Source of the DNA: Rhodospirillaceae bacterium
Lineage (GTDB): Bacteria; Pseudomonadota; Alphaproteobacteria; Thalassobaculales; Thalassobaculaceae
Assembly (NCBI GenBank): GCA_002708305.1
Contig: PANE01000030.1
Coordinates: 46,264-102,161, forward strand
Length of the DNA stretch: 55,898 nt
Direction: 5' to 3'
Shown here one piece after another: positions 18,554 through 26,991 of the stretch. The notes under the pieces were generated by a model that searched no databases, was not told the origin of the DNA, and saw only the letters and a program-made list of their open reading frames with translations. The position numbers and the translations under genes were made by a program. The first letter of the stretch is position 1. Each line of letters begins with the position of its first letter.

Positions 18554-19255
18554 TTAACGAACTTCGCCAGATCTAGCCGGTTCATCTGATTTCAAGTCGG
18601 CAATTACCGTCTCGCCCGAAATACACTTCTGACCAATAATCACTTGTGATACTGTGTTCGGAGGAAGGTAGACATCGACACGACTTCCAAACCTGATCAA
18701 TCCAAATCGCTCACCAGCAAGAACTGTTTGGTCATCTTCCAGATAACAAATAATTCGTCGGGCTACTAATCCAGCGATCTGGACAGCACCTACAAACGCT
18801 CCAGTCTCCAGATCAATTCGGATCATTTGTCTTTCATTTTCCTCACTTGCTTTATCAAACGAGGCATTGAGAAATTGGCCTGGAACGTAGACTAGTCGCC
18901 CAACCCGACCATCGCATGGGATCCTATTAACGTGACAATCAAATACATTCATAAATACACTAACTCGAACTACTGGCTCTGTTCCCATATCTAATTCTCT
19001 GGGGGGAGCAACCTCAGCTATCATTTGGACGATGCCATCGGCAGGCGAGATTAGCAAACCTTCACGTTCTGGCGTTACTCGGTCTGGGTTTCGAAAAAAA
19101 TAAATACACCAAAGGGTCAGAACCAATCCCACCCAACCCAATGGGGCATAAACAACGTATAGAACCAACGATACAAGACTAAAAATTGCGATAAACGGCC
19201 ATCCCTCACGCGCAATTGGGACAACTACGTTGTTAAGTAGAGAATCTTTTGTCAT
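18554..19255 (-). CDS. psd: Phosphatidylserine decarboxylase proenzyme
   Basis: At 233 residues this is the short (type II) form of Psd. The self-cleavage site is the Gly190-Ser191 pair in RFGSRVDVYLP; the Ser becomes the pyruvoyl group of the small alpha chain. Other family blocks are SPADGIVQMIAEV (70-82) and FMNVFDCHVNRIPCDG (101-116), with the catalytic His in CHVNR. One or two N-terminal membrane helices anchor it. It makes phosphatidylethanolamine from phosphatidylserine. It is followed closely by pssA and preceded by the LysM protein gene (8-base gap). Confidence 0.94.
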   Translation of the reverse strand: MTKDSLLNNVVVPIAREGWPFIAIFSLVSLVLYVVYAPLGWVGLVLTLWCIYFFRNPDRVTPEREGLLISPADGIVQMIAEVAPPRELDMGTEPVVRVSVFMNVFDCHVNRIPCDGRVGRLVYVPGQFLNASFDKASEENERQMIRIDLETGAFVGAVQIAGLVARRIICYLEDDQTVLAGERFGLIRFGSRVDVYLPPNTVSQVIIGQKCISGETVIADLKSDEPARSGEVR

Positions 19256-19263
19256 TTAATTTA

Positions 19264-20406
19264 TTACTCAGCTTTCAATTGTGTAGGAAGTTTAAAAATT
19301 TGTCCGGGATAAATTAGGTTAGGATCACCAATTTGACTTGCATTTGCCTCATAGATTTCGGTGTATCGAAATCCGCTACCGTAAACCCTTGCAGCTATTC
19401 GCCAGAGACTATTTCCAGGTTGAATAACTACGCTATTTTTTTCTTTCTTAGCATCAATAACGGGCACCCTTACAAAAGGCAACTGTATCCTATCCAGGAC
19501 TGTTCCCGACGAACTTACTTGGTCTACTCGTATTATATATTTTCCAGGTTTTAAGTTATCTTTAAGTTTAAGATCCCAAGTACCATTACTGTCTGCCGTT
19601 ACTACTCCTACCAATAAATTATCAATATATACCTGCAAAATTGAATTTTCCTCAGAAAATCCGCTAAAGATAACCATTCCGCTATCATTGTAGTCGACCA
19701 TCTTTAATATAAGAGCTGGCTTCTCAATTTTGTTTTCCTTATGTTTACTTATTTTTGCTATTTTACTATCACTTACAACTTCTGGCTTGTTAGCAACAGG
19801 CATCTGAATCAAACGTGATGCAACATTTTTTGCCTCATTTCTTGGAACAACCATAGCCAAAGGTGTATCATCAGCCTTTCCCTCCAACCCTGCTATATTT
19901 TTTCCTATATTCGGAATAACAAGAACAACGGCATTTTCTGATTCTATAACCATCGTTGGATTTGTTATATCTCTCAATATTAAAATTCGACTTCCAGGCG
20001 CCAACCGCGTTTTTGGTATAAATACCCATTCACCTCTACCGTCCGCCTCTACTATACCTATAGACACATCTCCATCTAATATCTCTATGGTTGCACCATT
20101 TGCTCCCTTTCCCGCAATTACCATATTACCTTCAGGATCTACTCGAACTAAATCAAACGAAGGCTTATCAATATCTTGTTCGACAATCACTGTTCCATTG
20201 AGAGGTGTCTGTCGGTTCTCCGGCTTCTGGTTTATGGTTTTATTTATTTGTTTGGATGGTGGCGTCAGTTGTTTCTCTTGTTTCAACACTAATGCTTTAG
20301 ACGTTTGCTGTTCTATCGGATCTTTATCGTTACTGTAATTAAGAACAAACGCTATAATCACAACAATGGTGCCAATGACACCAATAGCTATGGGGCGAGA
20401 AATCAT
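19264..20406 (-). CDS. Membrane-anchored Ig-like and LysM domain protein
   Basis: The 380-residue protein has one N-terminal membrane helix (about 6-23), a low-complexity linker, two related Ig-like beta domains (about 83-150 and 232-318), and a C-terminal LysM domain (about 324-377, PGNSLWRIAARVYGSGFRY and NPNLIYPGQIFKLP-like end). In both Ig-like units a G-x-V-x-A-D-x-x-G-x-W block recurs (GIVEADGRGEWVF and GVVTADSNGTWDL), which shows the duplication. LysM binds peptidoglycan, so the protein probably tethers the inner membrane to the wall. A strong AAGGAG site precedes the ATG. It is the first gene before psd and pssA, linking envelope and lipid functions by position. Confidence 0.85.
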   Translation of the reverse strand: MISRPIAIGVIGTIVVIIAFVLNYSNDKDPIEQQTSKALVLKQEKQLTPPSKQINKTINQKPENRQTPLNGTVIVEQDIDKPSFDLVRVDPEGNMVIAGKGANGATIEILDGDVSIGIVEADGRGEWVFIPKTRLAPGSRILILRDITNPTMVIESENAVVLVIPNIGKNIAGLEGKADDTPLAMVVPRNEAKNVASRLIQMPVANKPEVVSDSKIAKISKHKENKIEKPALILKMVDYNDSGMVIFSGFSEENSILQVYIDNLLVGVVTADSNGTWDLKLKDNLKPGKYIIRVDQVSSSGTVLDRIQLPFVRVPVIDAKKEKNSVVIQPGNSLWRIAARVYGSGFRYTEIYEANASQIGDPNLIYPGQIFKLPTQLKAE

Positions 20407-20524
20407 ACAAAAATGCTCCTTAAGCTTTTATCGATTTTAAGCTTGAAGTGATAACTAAGCAATGGCACTAAATATCACAGAAAATGAATTAACCAAAAGC
20501 TAATAAAAAATGAATGAGAAATAA

Positions 20525-21073
20525 ATGAAAAACAAGCTCTCAGTCTGTGTCTTTTGTGGATCATCTAGTGGTTTAAACTCTGATTATGCTCAGGCGGCTA
20601 AGGAATTGGGGTCTCGCCTAGCACGCGAACAGATAAATGTTATATACGGAGGTGGAAGTACGGGATTAATGGGACAGCTCGCTGACGCCACATTAGACGC
20701 AGGGGGCACTGTGATTGGTATCATACCTGAATTTTTGCAAGTTGCTGAGGTCGGTCATTCTAGGCTAACAGAACTAATCGTCACAAAAGATATGCATGAG
20801 CGAAAAAGATTGATGTATGATAAGGCTGATTTGTTTATTTCGTTACCTGGCGGGACAGGAACATTTGATGAAACAATCGAAACAATGACCTGGTCCCAAC
20901 TAAGTGTTTTTAAGAAACAAATCATTTTAGTAAATATCGCAGATTATTGGCGCCCATTTTTAACATTAATATCTCATGGTGTAAGGGAAGGGTTTATTCA
21001 TAAAAAAAATGAAGGTTTACTTACTATTGTTGAAACACCAGCCCAAGTTTTAGATTTAATTAAACAACATTAA
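20525..21073 (+). CDS. LOG family protein (TIGR00730), nucleoside-5'-monophosphate phosphoribohydrolase-like
   Basis: The 182-residue Rossmann-like protein has the LOG signatures YGGGSTGLMG (41-50) and PGGTGTFDE (108-116) plus CVFCGSSSG near the N-terminus. Plant LOG enzymes release active cytokinin bases from their nucleotides. Bacterial homologs also hydrolyse AMP or similar nucleotides and are widespread outside plant associates. The catalytic Arg (HERKRLMYDKAD block) and Glu (FDE) are present. It is divergent from the LysM operon with a 118-base gap. The biological role here is unknown. Confidence 0.9.
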   Translation: MKNKLSVCVFCGSSSGLNSDYAQAAKELGSRLAREQINVIYGGGSTGLMGQLADATLDAGGTVIGIIPEFLQVAEVGHSRLTELIVTKDMHERKRLMYDKADLFISLPGGTGTFDETIETMTWSQLSVFKKQIILVNIADYWRPFLTLISHGVREGFIHKKNEGLLTIVETPAQVLDLIKQH

Positions 21074-21322
21074 TCGTTGAATTAGCTGGAAAGTCCCTTG
21101 ATCGCCAAAATCAAACAGATTTTGCAAGAAAACGAGAATTATTTTATTTTTTTAACAACATAAGAATGATTCTAGAGAATATTTAAATAAATAATGCTTT
21201 AACTAGCTTTACAGAAAATATATGACACAGCATAAGAACGGATAACGGTTACTGTTTTAAATATCTGTATCTGTTGATTAAGTTATGATTACTTGGAACC
21301 ACATTTAAACAAAGAGGCGTGA

Positions 21323-22693
21323 ATGATCGATCTAATGTCAATTGCACAAACCGAGGCTAAAGGGGGCGATCTATTTGGTGCGCTTCAATCACTTTATCAA
21401 CCAACGGATGTCAGACCCAAAGGGCATCCAGACGCTATTGTTTGGCAAGGTGGTAACTTTGATGGAAGTATTAAGCCAGTAGCACACTCGTTAACCGACG
21501 CCTATGCTCTCATAGGCACAATAGCGGCAGCGGACGTTTTAGGCTTGCCGTTTTACGCAGTGCCAATGTGGTCACAATATCGTCATGACACTCAACTCGA
21601 CTGCTTAAGCTGGTTTGGAAACATGCCATGCACTTCGATTAAATGGTCAACAGCAGGTGATGCTTACGTAAATGATGGCAAAGGCGGCCGGGTAGTGGTG
21701 ATGGGTAAGTCGGGGAATGCACCATTACGCACACAAGCTGGCGTGTATTGCAATGTGAGACCATACGGTCCTATCACCGCTGTCCGCTGCATGCCATGCT
21801 TGCCATATTCTCAGAACAAGGCAAAATTTAATGTAGATCCTGAAACCGGACTTATTCACTCTGAAATGAACTCTCCGGGAATACAGATGGCCTATGCCAA
21901 TCGACTATTTCTCAAAATGGTTAACGACACCGGGAAGATAGGACGTGTTGCTATGAAACCAACTCAGGCTATGGAAGATGGGATCAATGCAGGCCTTCAT
22001 GCCTGGTTACTGGAAGGAACAAAATTCAAGGTAGGCCGAAAATATGCTGTAAACCCATTTGAAGAACACAGAGAGAATATTGAAAAAATTATTGCGCTAT
22101 TACCATCGGACTTCAAAGACGGAATGGAAAACTGGGGAGGACAAATTGAGCAACATATAGCAGATACTAATTATGGACTGCTATTGTGGGATCTCATTGA
22201 ACAACGTGACTGTATCGTACTGGCCACAGACCTCGATGGTGATAGGTTAACAGACTTAATGGCAGATGTATCTGATCCACTGCGTGACTTTGGGAAAAAG
22301 ATAGCGAAACACCTTGGACATGACATAGATATGTCCAAAGTATGGTCAGATATGGGATACACGACCGGAAATGGCCGCGATATGACGTCCGTTATGCACC
22401 GCACGAGCGGTCCAGCTATTCACGAACAAACCCTCGGCTCGGCAGATGCAATGTTGCTTCGTTTGTTAGATGGGGATGAATCTATGGGAGGCACAAAACA
22501 ACCCTACGACCCTAGAATTCATTTTGTCTTAATCCGAGATGCTTATCTTGATGCTAATCAAGGTAATGAGGAAATACGAGCCTGGTTAGATGATGTACTT
22601 AACAAATTTGATTCTATATATGGGCAATCCAGGCCAGGCTTTATTGAGGGTTACAAAGCTTTGAAGCAAGCAATAACTCCATGGGGCTCATAA
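21323..22693 (+). CDS. Conserved-looking protein of unknown family, 456 residues
   Basis: No known family was recognised. The protein has no signal peptide or membrane helix and should be soluble. It has six cysteines, five of them in the N-terminal third (94, 103, 143, 156, 159), including a CMPC pair at 156-159 that could bind a metal or be redox active. An Asp-rich stretch DLDGDR at 303-308 resembles a metal loop of phosphohexomutases, but nothing else in the protein supports that fold. A well-placed AGAGG lies just before the ATG, and the length and composition look like those of a real gene. Upstream is 249 bases of AT-rich DNA without a gene; downstream is a long inverted repeat and then nadK. 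An enzyme is likely, but the function cannot be named. Confidence 0.75.
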   Translation: MIDLMSIAQTEAKGGDLFGALQSLYQPTDVRPKGHPDAIVWQGGNFDGSIKPVAHSLTDAYALIGTIAAADVLGLPFYAVPMWSQYRHDTQLDCLSWFGNMPCTSIKWSTAGDAYVNDGKGGRVVVMGKSGNAPLRTQAGVYCNVRPYGPITAVRCMPCLPYSQNKAKFNVDPETGLIHSEMNSPGIQMAYANRLFLKMVNDTGKIGRVAMKPTQAMEDGINAGLHAWLLEGTKFKVGRKYAVNPFEEHRENIEKIIALLPSDFKDGMENWGGQIEQHIADTNYGLLLWDLIEQRDCIVLATDLDGDRLTDLMADVSDPLRDFGKKIAKHLGHDIDMSKVWSDMGYTTGNGRDMTSVMHRTSGPAIHEQTLGSADAMLLRLLDGDESMGGTKQPYDPRIHFVLIRDAYLDANQGNEEIRAWLDDVLNKFDSIYGQSRPGFIEGYKALKQAITPWGS

Positions 22694-22721
22694 TAGAAAA
22701 TATTTCAAACGAGATTGATAT

Positions 22722-22757
22722 ATTCCAAACAGTCAATTGAAATTGATTGTTTGGAAT
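22722..22757. other. Long near-perfect inverted repeat after the 456-residue protein gene
   Basis: The arms are 17 bases (22722-22738 and 22741-22757), starting ATTCCAAACA, and match except for one G/T that would still pair in RNA. The centre is two bases, so an RNA hairpin would have a four-base loop. It starts 28 bases after the stop codon and ends 97 bases before nadK. No T run follows, so it is not a textbook terminator. It may stabilise the 3' end of the message or be an operator. Confidence 0.55.
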
Positions 22758-22853
22758 AGCCGGTTTAATATTTTTCCAATACTTTCTATGCCCATGCACA
22801 AATTTTGTGTTTTTTGAATCAGAACTTCTCTTAGCCCTTATAGGAAATTTGGA

Positions 22854-23621
22854 ATGACTGATCCCAAAATAGCTTTCTTAGCGTCGTCTACAAAACAAGC
22901 AATAGCTGCAAAAAAAGCGCTAGAAAAATTGTATGACAGTATAAATATAGAGAATGCTGATATAGTCATCGTACTCGGTGGCGATGGAATGATGTTAGAT
23001 GCGTTGCGCAGTCATATTGATAAGCCAGTAAAAGTATTTGGGATGAACAGAGGCACAATAGGCTTTTTGATGAATGAGTTCTCGAAAGAAAATTTAATTG
23101 AGCGGATAAATTCAGCGACGTTAGTTACTTTGCACCCACTACGAATGAAGGTTGAAAAAAGTGATGGCTCCATCGAAGAAGCAATAGCAATTAATGAGGT
23201 CTCCTTAATAAGACAAACCTCACAAACAGCAAAAATAAAGATAACCATCGATGACACTATCCGTATGAAAGAATTGTTATGCGACGGAATATTAGTTTCC
23301 ACTCCAGCAGGCAGTACTGCTTATAACCTGTCGGCACATGGACCCATTGTACCGTTAGGTGCCGGGATCTTAGCAATGACGCCCATAAGCGCATTTAGGC
23401 CAAGGCGGTGGAGAGGAGCACTACTGGAACATAATGCGACGATAAAAATCGAAGCGCTAGAGATAAGAAAACGCCCTGTAAGTGCATCAGCTGATTCTAC
23501 GGAGGTGCGTGATATAAAATCGGTGATCATCACAGAAGATCGAAATATAAAACTAAATATTTTATATGACCCCGACCATAACCTCGACGAACGTGTGTTA
23601 AAAGAGCAATTTTCTCCATAA
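22854..23621 (+). CDS. nadK: NAD kinase
   Basis: The 255-residue protein has the NAD kinase motif GGDGMMLDALR (GGDG at 42-45) and NRGTIGFLMNEF, plus the second family block STPAGSTAYNLSAHGP that binds NAD. It phosphorylates NAD to NADP using ATP or another donor in the cytosol. The length is normal for alphaproteobacterial NadK. AGGA and GGA lie before the ATG. The gene stands in a short rightward run with the small unknown protein downstream. Confidence 0.94.
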   Translation: MTDPKIAFLASSTKQAIAAKKALEKLYDSINIENADIVIVLGGDGMMLDALRSHIDKPVKVFGMNRGTIGFLMNEFSKENLIERINSATLVTLHPLRMKVEKSDGSIEEAIAINEVSLIRQTSQTAKIKITIDDTIRMKELLCDGILVSTPAGSTAYNLSAHGPIVPLGAGILAMTPISAFRPRRWRGALLEHNATIKIEALEIRKRPVSASADSTEVRDIKSVIITEDRNIKLNILYDPDHNLDERVLKEQFSP

Positions 23622-23694
23622 TAATTGTCTATATTCATCTCTCAATATGCTATCTATAGTTCACTTTAAACTCACTTAAGACCGGATTAAATGG

Positions 23695-23931
23695 ATGAGT
23701 GATAAACCAGACGACAGTAAAAAATCTTCACTAGAAAACTTTATACCTCCATCACACGAAAATGATGTTAGCATTGATGATAATGCTTTATTTATGAAAG
23801 AGCGATATAAGAAACATCAGAAGTACCTGAGGGCGGCTTTAAACACTCAAAAGAAAATAGATAAAATAAGCCAGAATGAAGCATTAATAGAAGCGGCTAA
23901 ACTCATAAAGAATGATAACTCTGAGGAATAA
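23695..23931 (+). CDS. Small charged protein of unknown function
   Basis: The 78-residue frame is rich in Lys, Asp, Glu and Asn, with a predicted helix over about residues 30-75 (MKERYKKHQKYLRAALNTQK) and no membrane segment. No family was recognised. It follows nadK by 73 bases on the same strand and ends 96 bases before the convergent dipeptide transporter operon. The start is uncertain, as the ribosome binding site is weak. It is probably a real gene because the helix pattern is regular and nothing else occupies this stretch. Confidence 0.55.
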   Translation: MSDKPDDSKKSSLENFIPPSHENDVSIDDNALFMKERYKKHQKYLRAALNTQKKIDKISQNEALIEAAKLIKNDNSEE

Positions 23932-24027
23932 TTAAACCCTCGTTGATTTAATTTCATTGCAATAAATTAGTAAGCTTATCTCTGCGATTATAGGAAAACT
24001 ATTTCATGATTTAGTTTTACCATTTAT

Positions 24028-25035
24028 CTAACTATTTAAATGGCAAGCGGAAAAGCGTTTTTGTGCAATCTCACGCAAAACAGGAATTTCTTCACGGCAC
24101 CTAGCGGATGCCTGTGGGCACCGTGGATGAAAATGACATCCAGAAGGGGGATCAATCGGGGATGGAATTTCTCCTTTCACCGGAGCAAACTTCCTTTGGC
24201 GGGTTTCTAATCTTGGCACTTCGGCTAACAAAGCTTGTGTGTATGGATGATTTGGATCAGCAAAAAGTTCTGAAGTCGGTGCGATCTCAACCACGCGACC
24301 AAGATACATTATAACAACTCTATCGCTTAAATGCTCAACAACTCCTAAATCGTGACTGATAAATAGATATGTAAGGTTGAGCTCCTCACGTAATCGCATA
24401 AAAAGATTGAGAACTTGCGCTTGAATAGAAACATCAAGGGCAGCTACGGACTCATCACAAACAAGAAAGTCCGGTTGTACAGCTAACGCTCGTGCAATAC
24501 CTATCCTTTGACGCTGACCCCCAGAAAATTGATGTGGATAACGTCGCGCATAACTTGGATCCAATCCAACTCTAAGCATTATCTCTTCTACGTAATTTGT
24601 AATATCTTTACTGTCCACCACTCCGTGAACAACTGGAGCTTCTCCAATAATATCCTGAACACGCATTCTAGGGTTTAGAGAACTCATTGGATCTTGAAAT
24701 ATCATCTGTATTTTAAGTGCTGCGGCTTGAGCATCCTGCCCTGTCAAACTATCTATTTCTTGACCTCGAAACAGAACCTTTCCATCACTAGGCTCATGGA
24801 CACCAGCCACTACTCTACCAAGGGTAGATTTCCCACAACCAGATTCTCCAACTAAACCGACAACCTCTCCATCCTGGATCTCCAGAGAAACTTTATCAAC
24901 CGCATATACAATTTCTTCACGGATATCTGCACCAAAGCGTTGCGCAATTCTACCTGCGAGGTCTAGAGATTTGACAAAACGCTTCGATATTTGGTTGATA
25001 GTTACAATTGACTGTTTTTGAGCATTAGGATCCAT
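24028..25035 (-). CDS. dppF: Dipeptide/oligopeptide ABC transporter ATP-binding protein (DppF type)
   Basis: The 335-residue ATPase has Walker A GLVGESGCGKSTLGRV, the ABC signature FSGGQRQRIGIARAL, and Walker B DFLVCDESVAALDVSIQAQ. The D of the usual DEPV/T is followed by Ser instead of Pro (DESVAALD), a common variant. The C-terminal oligopeptide extension with CHFHPRCPQA is present, as in DppF/OppF. It is the last gene of the dpp-type operon, three bases after dppD. With DppD it powers import of a peptide-like substrate through DppB and DppC. Confidence 0.9.
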   Translation of the reverse strand: MDPNAQKQSIVTINQISKRFVKSLDLAGRIAQRFGADIREEIVYAVDKVSLEIQDGEVVGLVGESGCGKSTLGRVVAGVHEPSDGKVLFRGQEIDSLTGQDAQAAALKIQMIFQDPMSSLNPRMRVQDIIGEAPVVHGVVDSKDITNYVEEIMLRVGLDPSYARRYPHQFSGGQRQRIGIARALAVQPDFLVCDESVAALDVSIQAQVLNLFMRLREELNLTYLFISHDLGVVEHLSDRVVIMYLGRVVEIAPTSELFADPNHPYTQALLAEVPRLETRQRKFAPVKGEIPSPIDPPSGCHFHPRCPQASARCREEIPVLREIAQKRFSACHLNS

Positions 25036-25038
25036 AGA

Positions 25039-26040
25039 TTAATCCTTCAGTTTGGGACTTACGAGTGCGTCTAACGGATTGTGACAACGCAGTTGCCTTC
25101 CTTTATCCAGCATCGAGATATTTGGTATGATTCCACAATCGGCAGTCACCTGGGGACAACGAGGACCAAAGGAGCAACCTTTAGGTAATTTTAGTAATGA
25201 CGGTGCCATGCCTGGAATTTGAGCTAGCGGAACTCCCCGTCTATTTCTGCTTGGAACAGAACTAATTAAACCATGGGTATAAGGATGCCTTGGATTATCT
25301 AGAACTGAATTTACACTTCCCTGTTCTACAATCCTACCTGCATACATCACACAAATATCGTCAGCTAATCCTGCTACAACCGATAAATCATGTGTTATCC
25401 AGATTAATGCGGTGCCTGTCTGTGAGCATAATTTTTGAACTTCATATAGAATCTGTCCTTGTATTGTAACATCTAATGCGGTGGTGGGTTCGTCTGCTAC
25501 TATCAGATCCGGCTTATTCAATAATGCAATCGCAATAGCTACTCGCTGTCTCATTCCGCCAGAAAATTGGTGTGGGTACGCTCGCAAACGTTCGTCTGGA
25601 GATGCGATACCTACTTGTCCCAATACATCTCTTGCCCGTTGTCGGGCGTCATCTTTTGAAATCTTTTCGTGAGCTTGTATGGCTTCTATCATTTGGGTAT
25701 CAATACGTAATACAGGATTTAAGGTCATCATTGGATCTTGGAATATCATCGAAATATTCAGCCCCCGTAATTCACGCATTCTACCCATTGATGCCGAAAC
25801 AAGGTTTTCGCCTCTATAAAGTATCTCACCACTCACTATCCTTCCAGGTTCATCTACTAAGCCCAGTATAGAAAAGCCAGTCACCGTCTTACCAGAACCA
25901 GATTCGCCAACCAGCCCTAGAACTTTACCTCTCCCAACCGAAAAGCTTACGCCATCGACAGCTCTAGCAATACCACCCTTTGTGAAAAAATAGGTCTTAA
26001 GATCTTTGACCTCTAGTGTGGGGGAGTCAGAAAAAGACAT
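25039..26040 (-). CDS. dppD: Dipeptide/oligopeptide ABC transporter ATP-binding protein (DppD type)
   Basis: The 333-residue ATPase has Walker A GLVGESGSGKTVTGFSI, the signature FSGGMRQRVAIAIALL, and Walker B DLIVADEPTTALDVTIQGQ. Its C-terminal extension has CSFGPRCPQVTADC, matching the oligopeptide/dipeptide subfamily. It lies between dppC (9 bases upstream) and dppF (3 bases downstream) and forms the heterodimeric motor with DppF. Confidence 0.9.
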   Translation of the reverse strand: MSFSDSPTLEVKDLKTYFFTKGGIARAVDGVSFSVGRGKVLGLVGESGSGKTVTGFSILGLVDEPGRIVSGEILYRGENLVSASMGRMRELRGLNISMIFQDPMMTLNPVLRIDTQMIEAIQAHEKISKDDARQRARDVLGQVGIASPDERLRAYPHQFSGGMRQRVAIAIALLNKPDLIVADEPTTALDVTIQGQILYEVQKLCSQTGTALIWITHDLSVVAGLADDICVMYAGRIVEQGSVNSVLDNPRHPYTHGLISSVPSRNRRGVPLAQIPGMAPSLLKLPKGCSFGPRCPQVTADCGIIPNISMLDKGRQLRCHNPLDALVSPKLKD

Positions 26041-26049
26041 GGAAATTAC

Positions 26050-26991
26050 CTATTTTTGCAGCCTTGGGTTCAGTACATCGCGTAAACGGTCACCAACAAG
26101 ATTAATACTTACAATCGTTATCAGCAGAGCAATTCCTGGATAAACACTAATCCAATATTTACCGCTCAAAATATATTCAAACCCATTAGATATGAGACGG
26201 CCAAGGGACGGTTCAGTTTGAGGCATACCAAGACCGAGAAATGATAAGGTCGCCTCTAATGATATAGCATGTGCGATCTGCATAGTTCCAACGACGATCA
26301 TAGGGGCTAAGCAATTTGGAAGTAAATGGCGAAACATTATGCGATTTTTAGATAACCCCAAGCAAACAGCTGATTCTATATATTCTCGTCTTCGTTCTAC
26401 TAAGGCTGTTCCCCTAATAGTCCTCGCGTAGTAGGCCCATTGAACAACAACTAGTGCTATTATTGTTTTATCAACGCCCTTTCCAAGCGTCACAAGTAAA
26501 ACAAGAGCGACAAGAATAGCTGGAAAACTTAATTGAATATCGACGATACGCATAAATACACTATCAATTTTTCCGCCTGCATAAGCTGAAAGCAAGCCAA
26601 AACTGATACCAATCAACATAGCAATAATACCACTACCAATTCCAACGCCTAAACTGATACGTAATCCATAGATCATGGCGCTAACCATGTCCCGTCCAGC
26701 TCCATCAGTACCCAGATACGCAATAGTACCGGACATCATCGCCTCTCCTGGCTCTAATCTACTATCAAGTATACTGACTGTCGCAAGATTATAAGGGTCG
26801 GTTGGGGCAATAAAAGGAGCCATAATAGCTACTAACGCTATCACTAAAATGATAAAAAACCCAAAAACTGCTAATCGCGCCTCACAAAAGTCTGAAAGGA
26901 ACCTTCTTAGAGGAGTTTGAGCGCCTTCATAATTTTCTTCATCATTTCTATCCTCTGCCATAAGCTCTGGATTATTCTCGATAATAGTCAT
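26050..26991 (-). CDS. dppC: Dipeptide-type ABC transporter permease DppC
   Basis: This permease has the N-terminal helix FFIILVIALVAIMAPFIAPTDPY, the helices around ISLGVGIGSGIIAMLIGISF, and the EAA loop RREYIESAVCLGLSKNRIMF that contacts the ATPases. The ATG at 26991 is chosen over one 48 bases upstream because it overlaps the dppB stop as ATGA, a translationally coupled junction. The resulting length of 313 residues fits the family. It forms the membrane channel with DppB. Confidence 0.9.
   Translation of the reverse strand: MTIIENNPELMAEDRNDEENYEGAQTPLRRFLSDFCEARLAVFGFFIILVIALVAIMAPFIAPTDPYNLATVSILDSRLEPGEAMMSGTIAYLGTDGAGRDMVSAMIYGLRISLGVGIGSGIIAMLIGISFGLLSAYAGGKIDSVFMRIVDIQLSFPAILVALVLLVTLGKGVDKTIIALVVVQWAYYARTIRGTALVERRREYIESAVCLGLSKNRIMFRHLLPNCLAPMIVVGTMQIAHAISLEATLSFLGLGMPQTEPSLGRLISNGFEYILSGKYWISVYPGIALLITIVSINLVGDRLRDVLNPRLQK

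Noticed and set aside
21074-21322. Searching the gap before the 456-residue protein gene for a riboswitch or small gene.
   Set aside because: No riboswitch motif, tRNA or convincing frame was seen; it is only AT-rich.
21323-22693. Assigning the 456-residue protein as a phosphohexomutase because of DLDGDR.
   Set aside because: No phosphoserine loop or other domain pattern of that family is visible, so the match is probably chance.
22722-22757. Calling the inverted repeat an intrinsic terminator.
   Set aside because: There is no T run after the stem on either strand.
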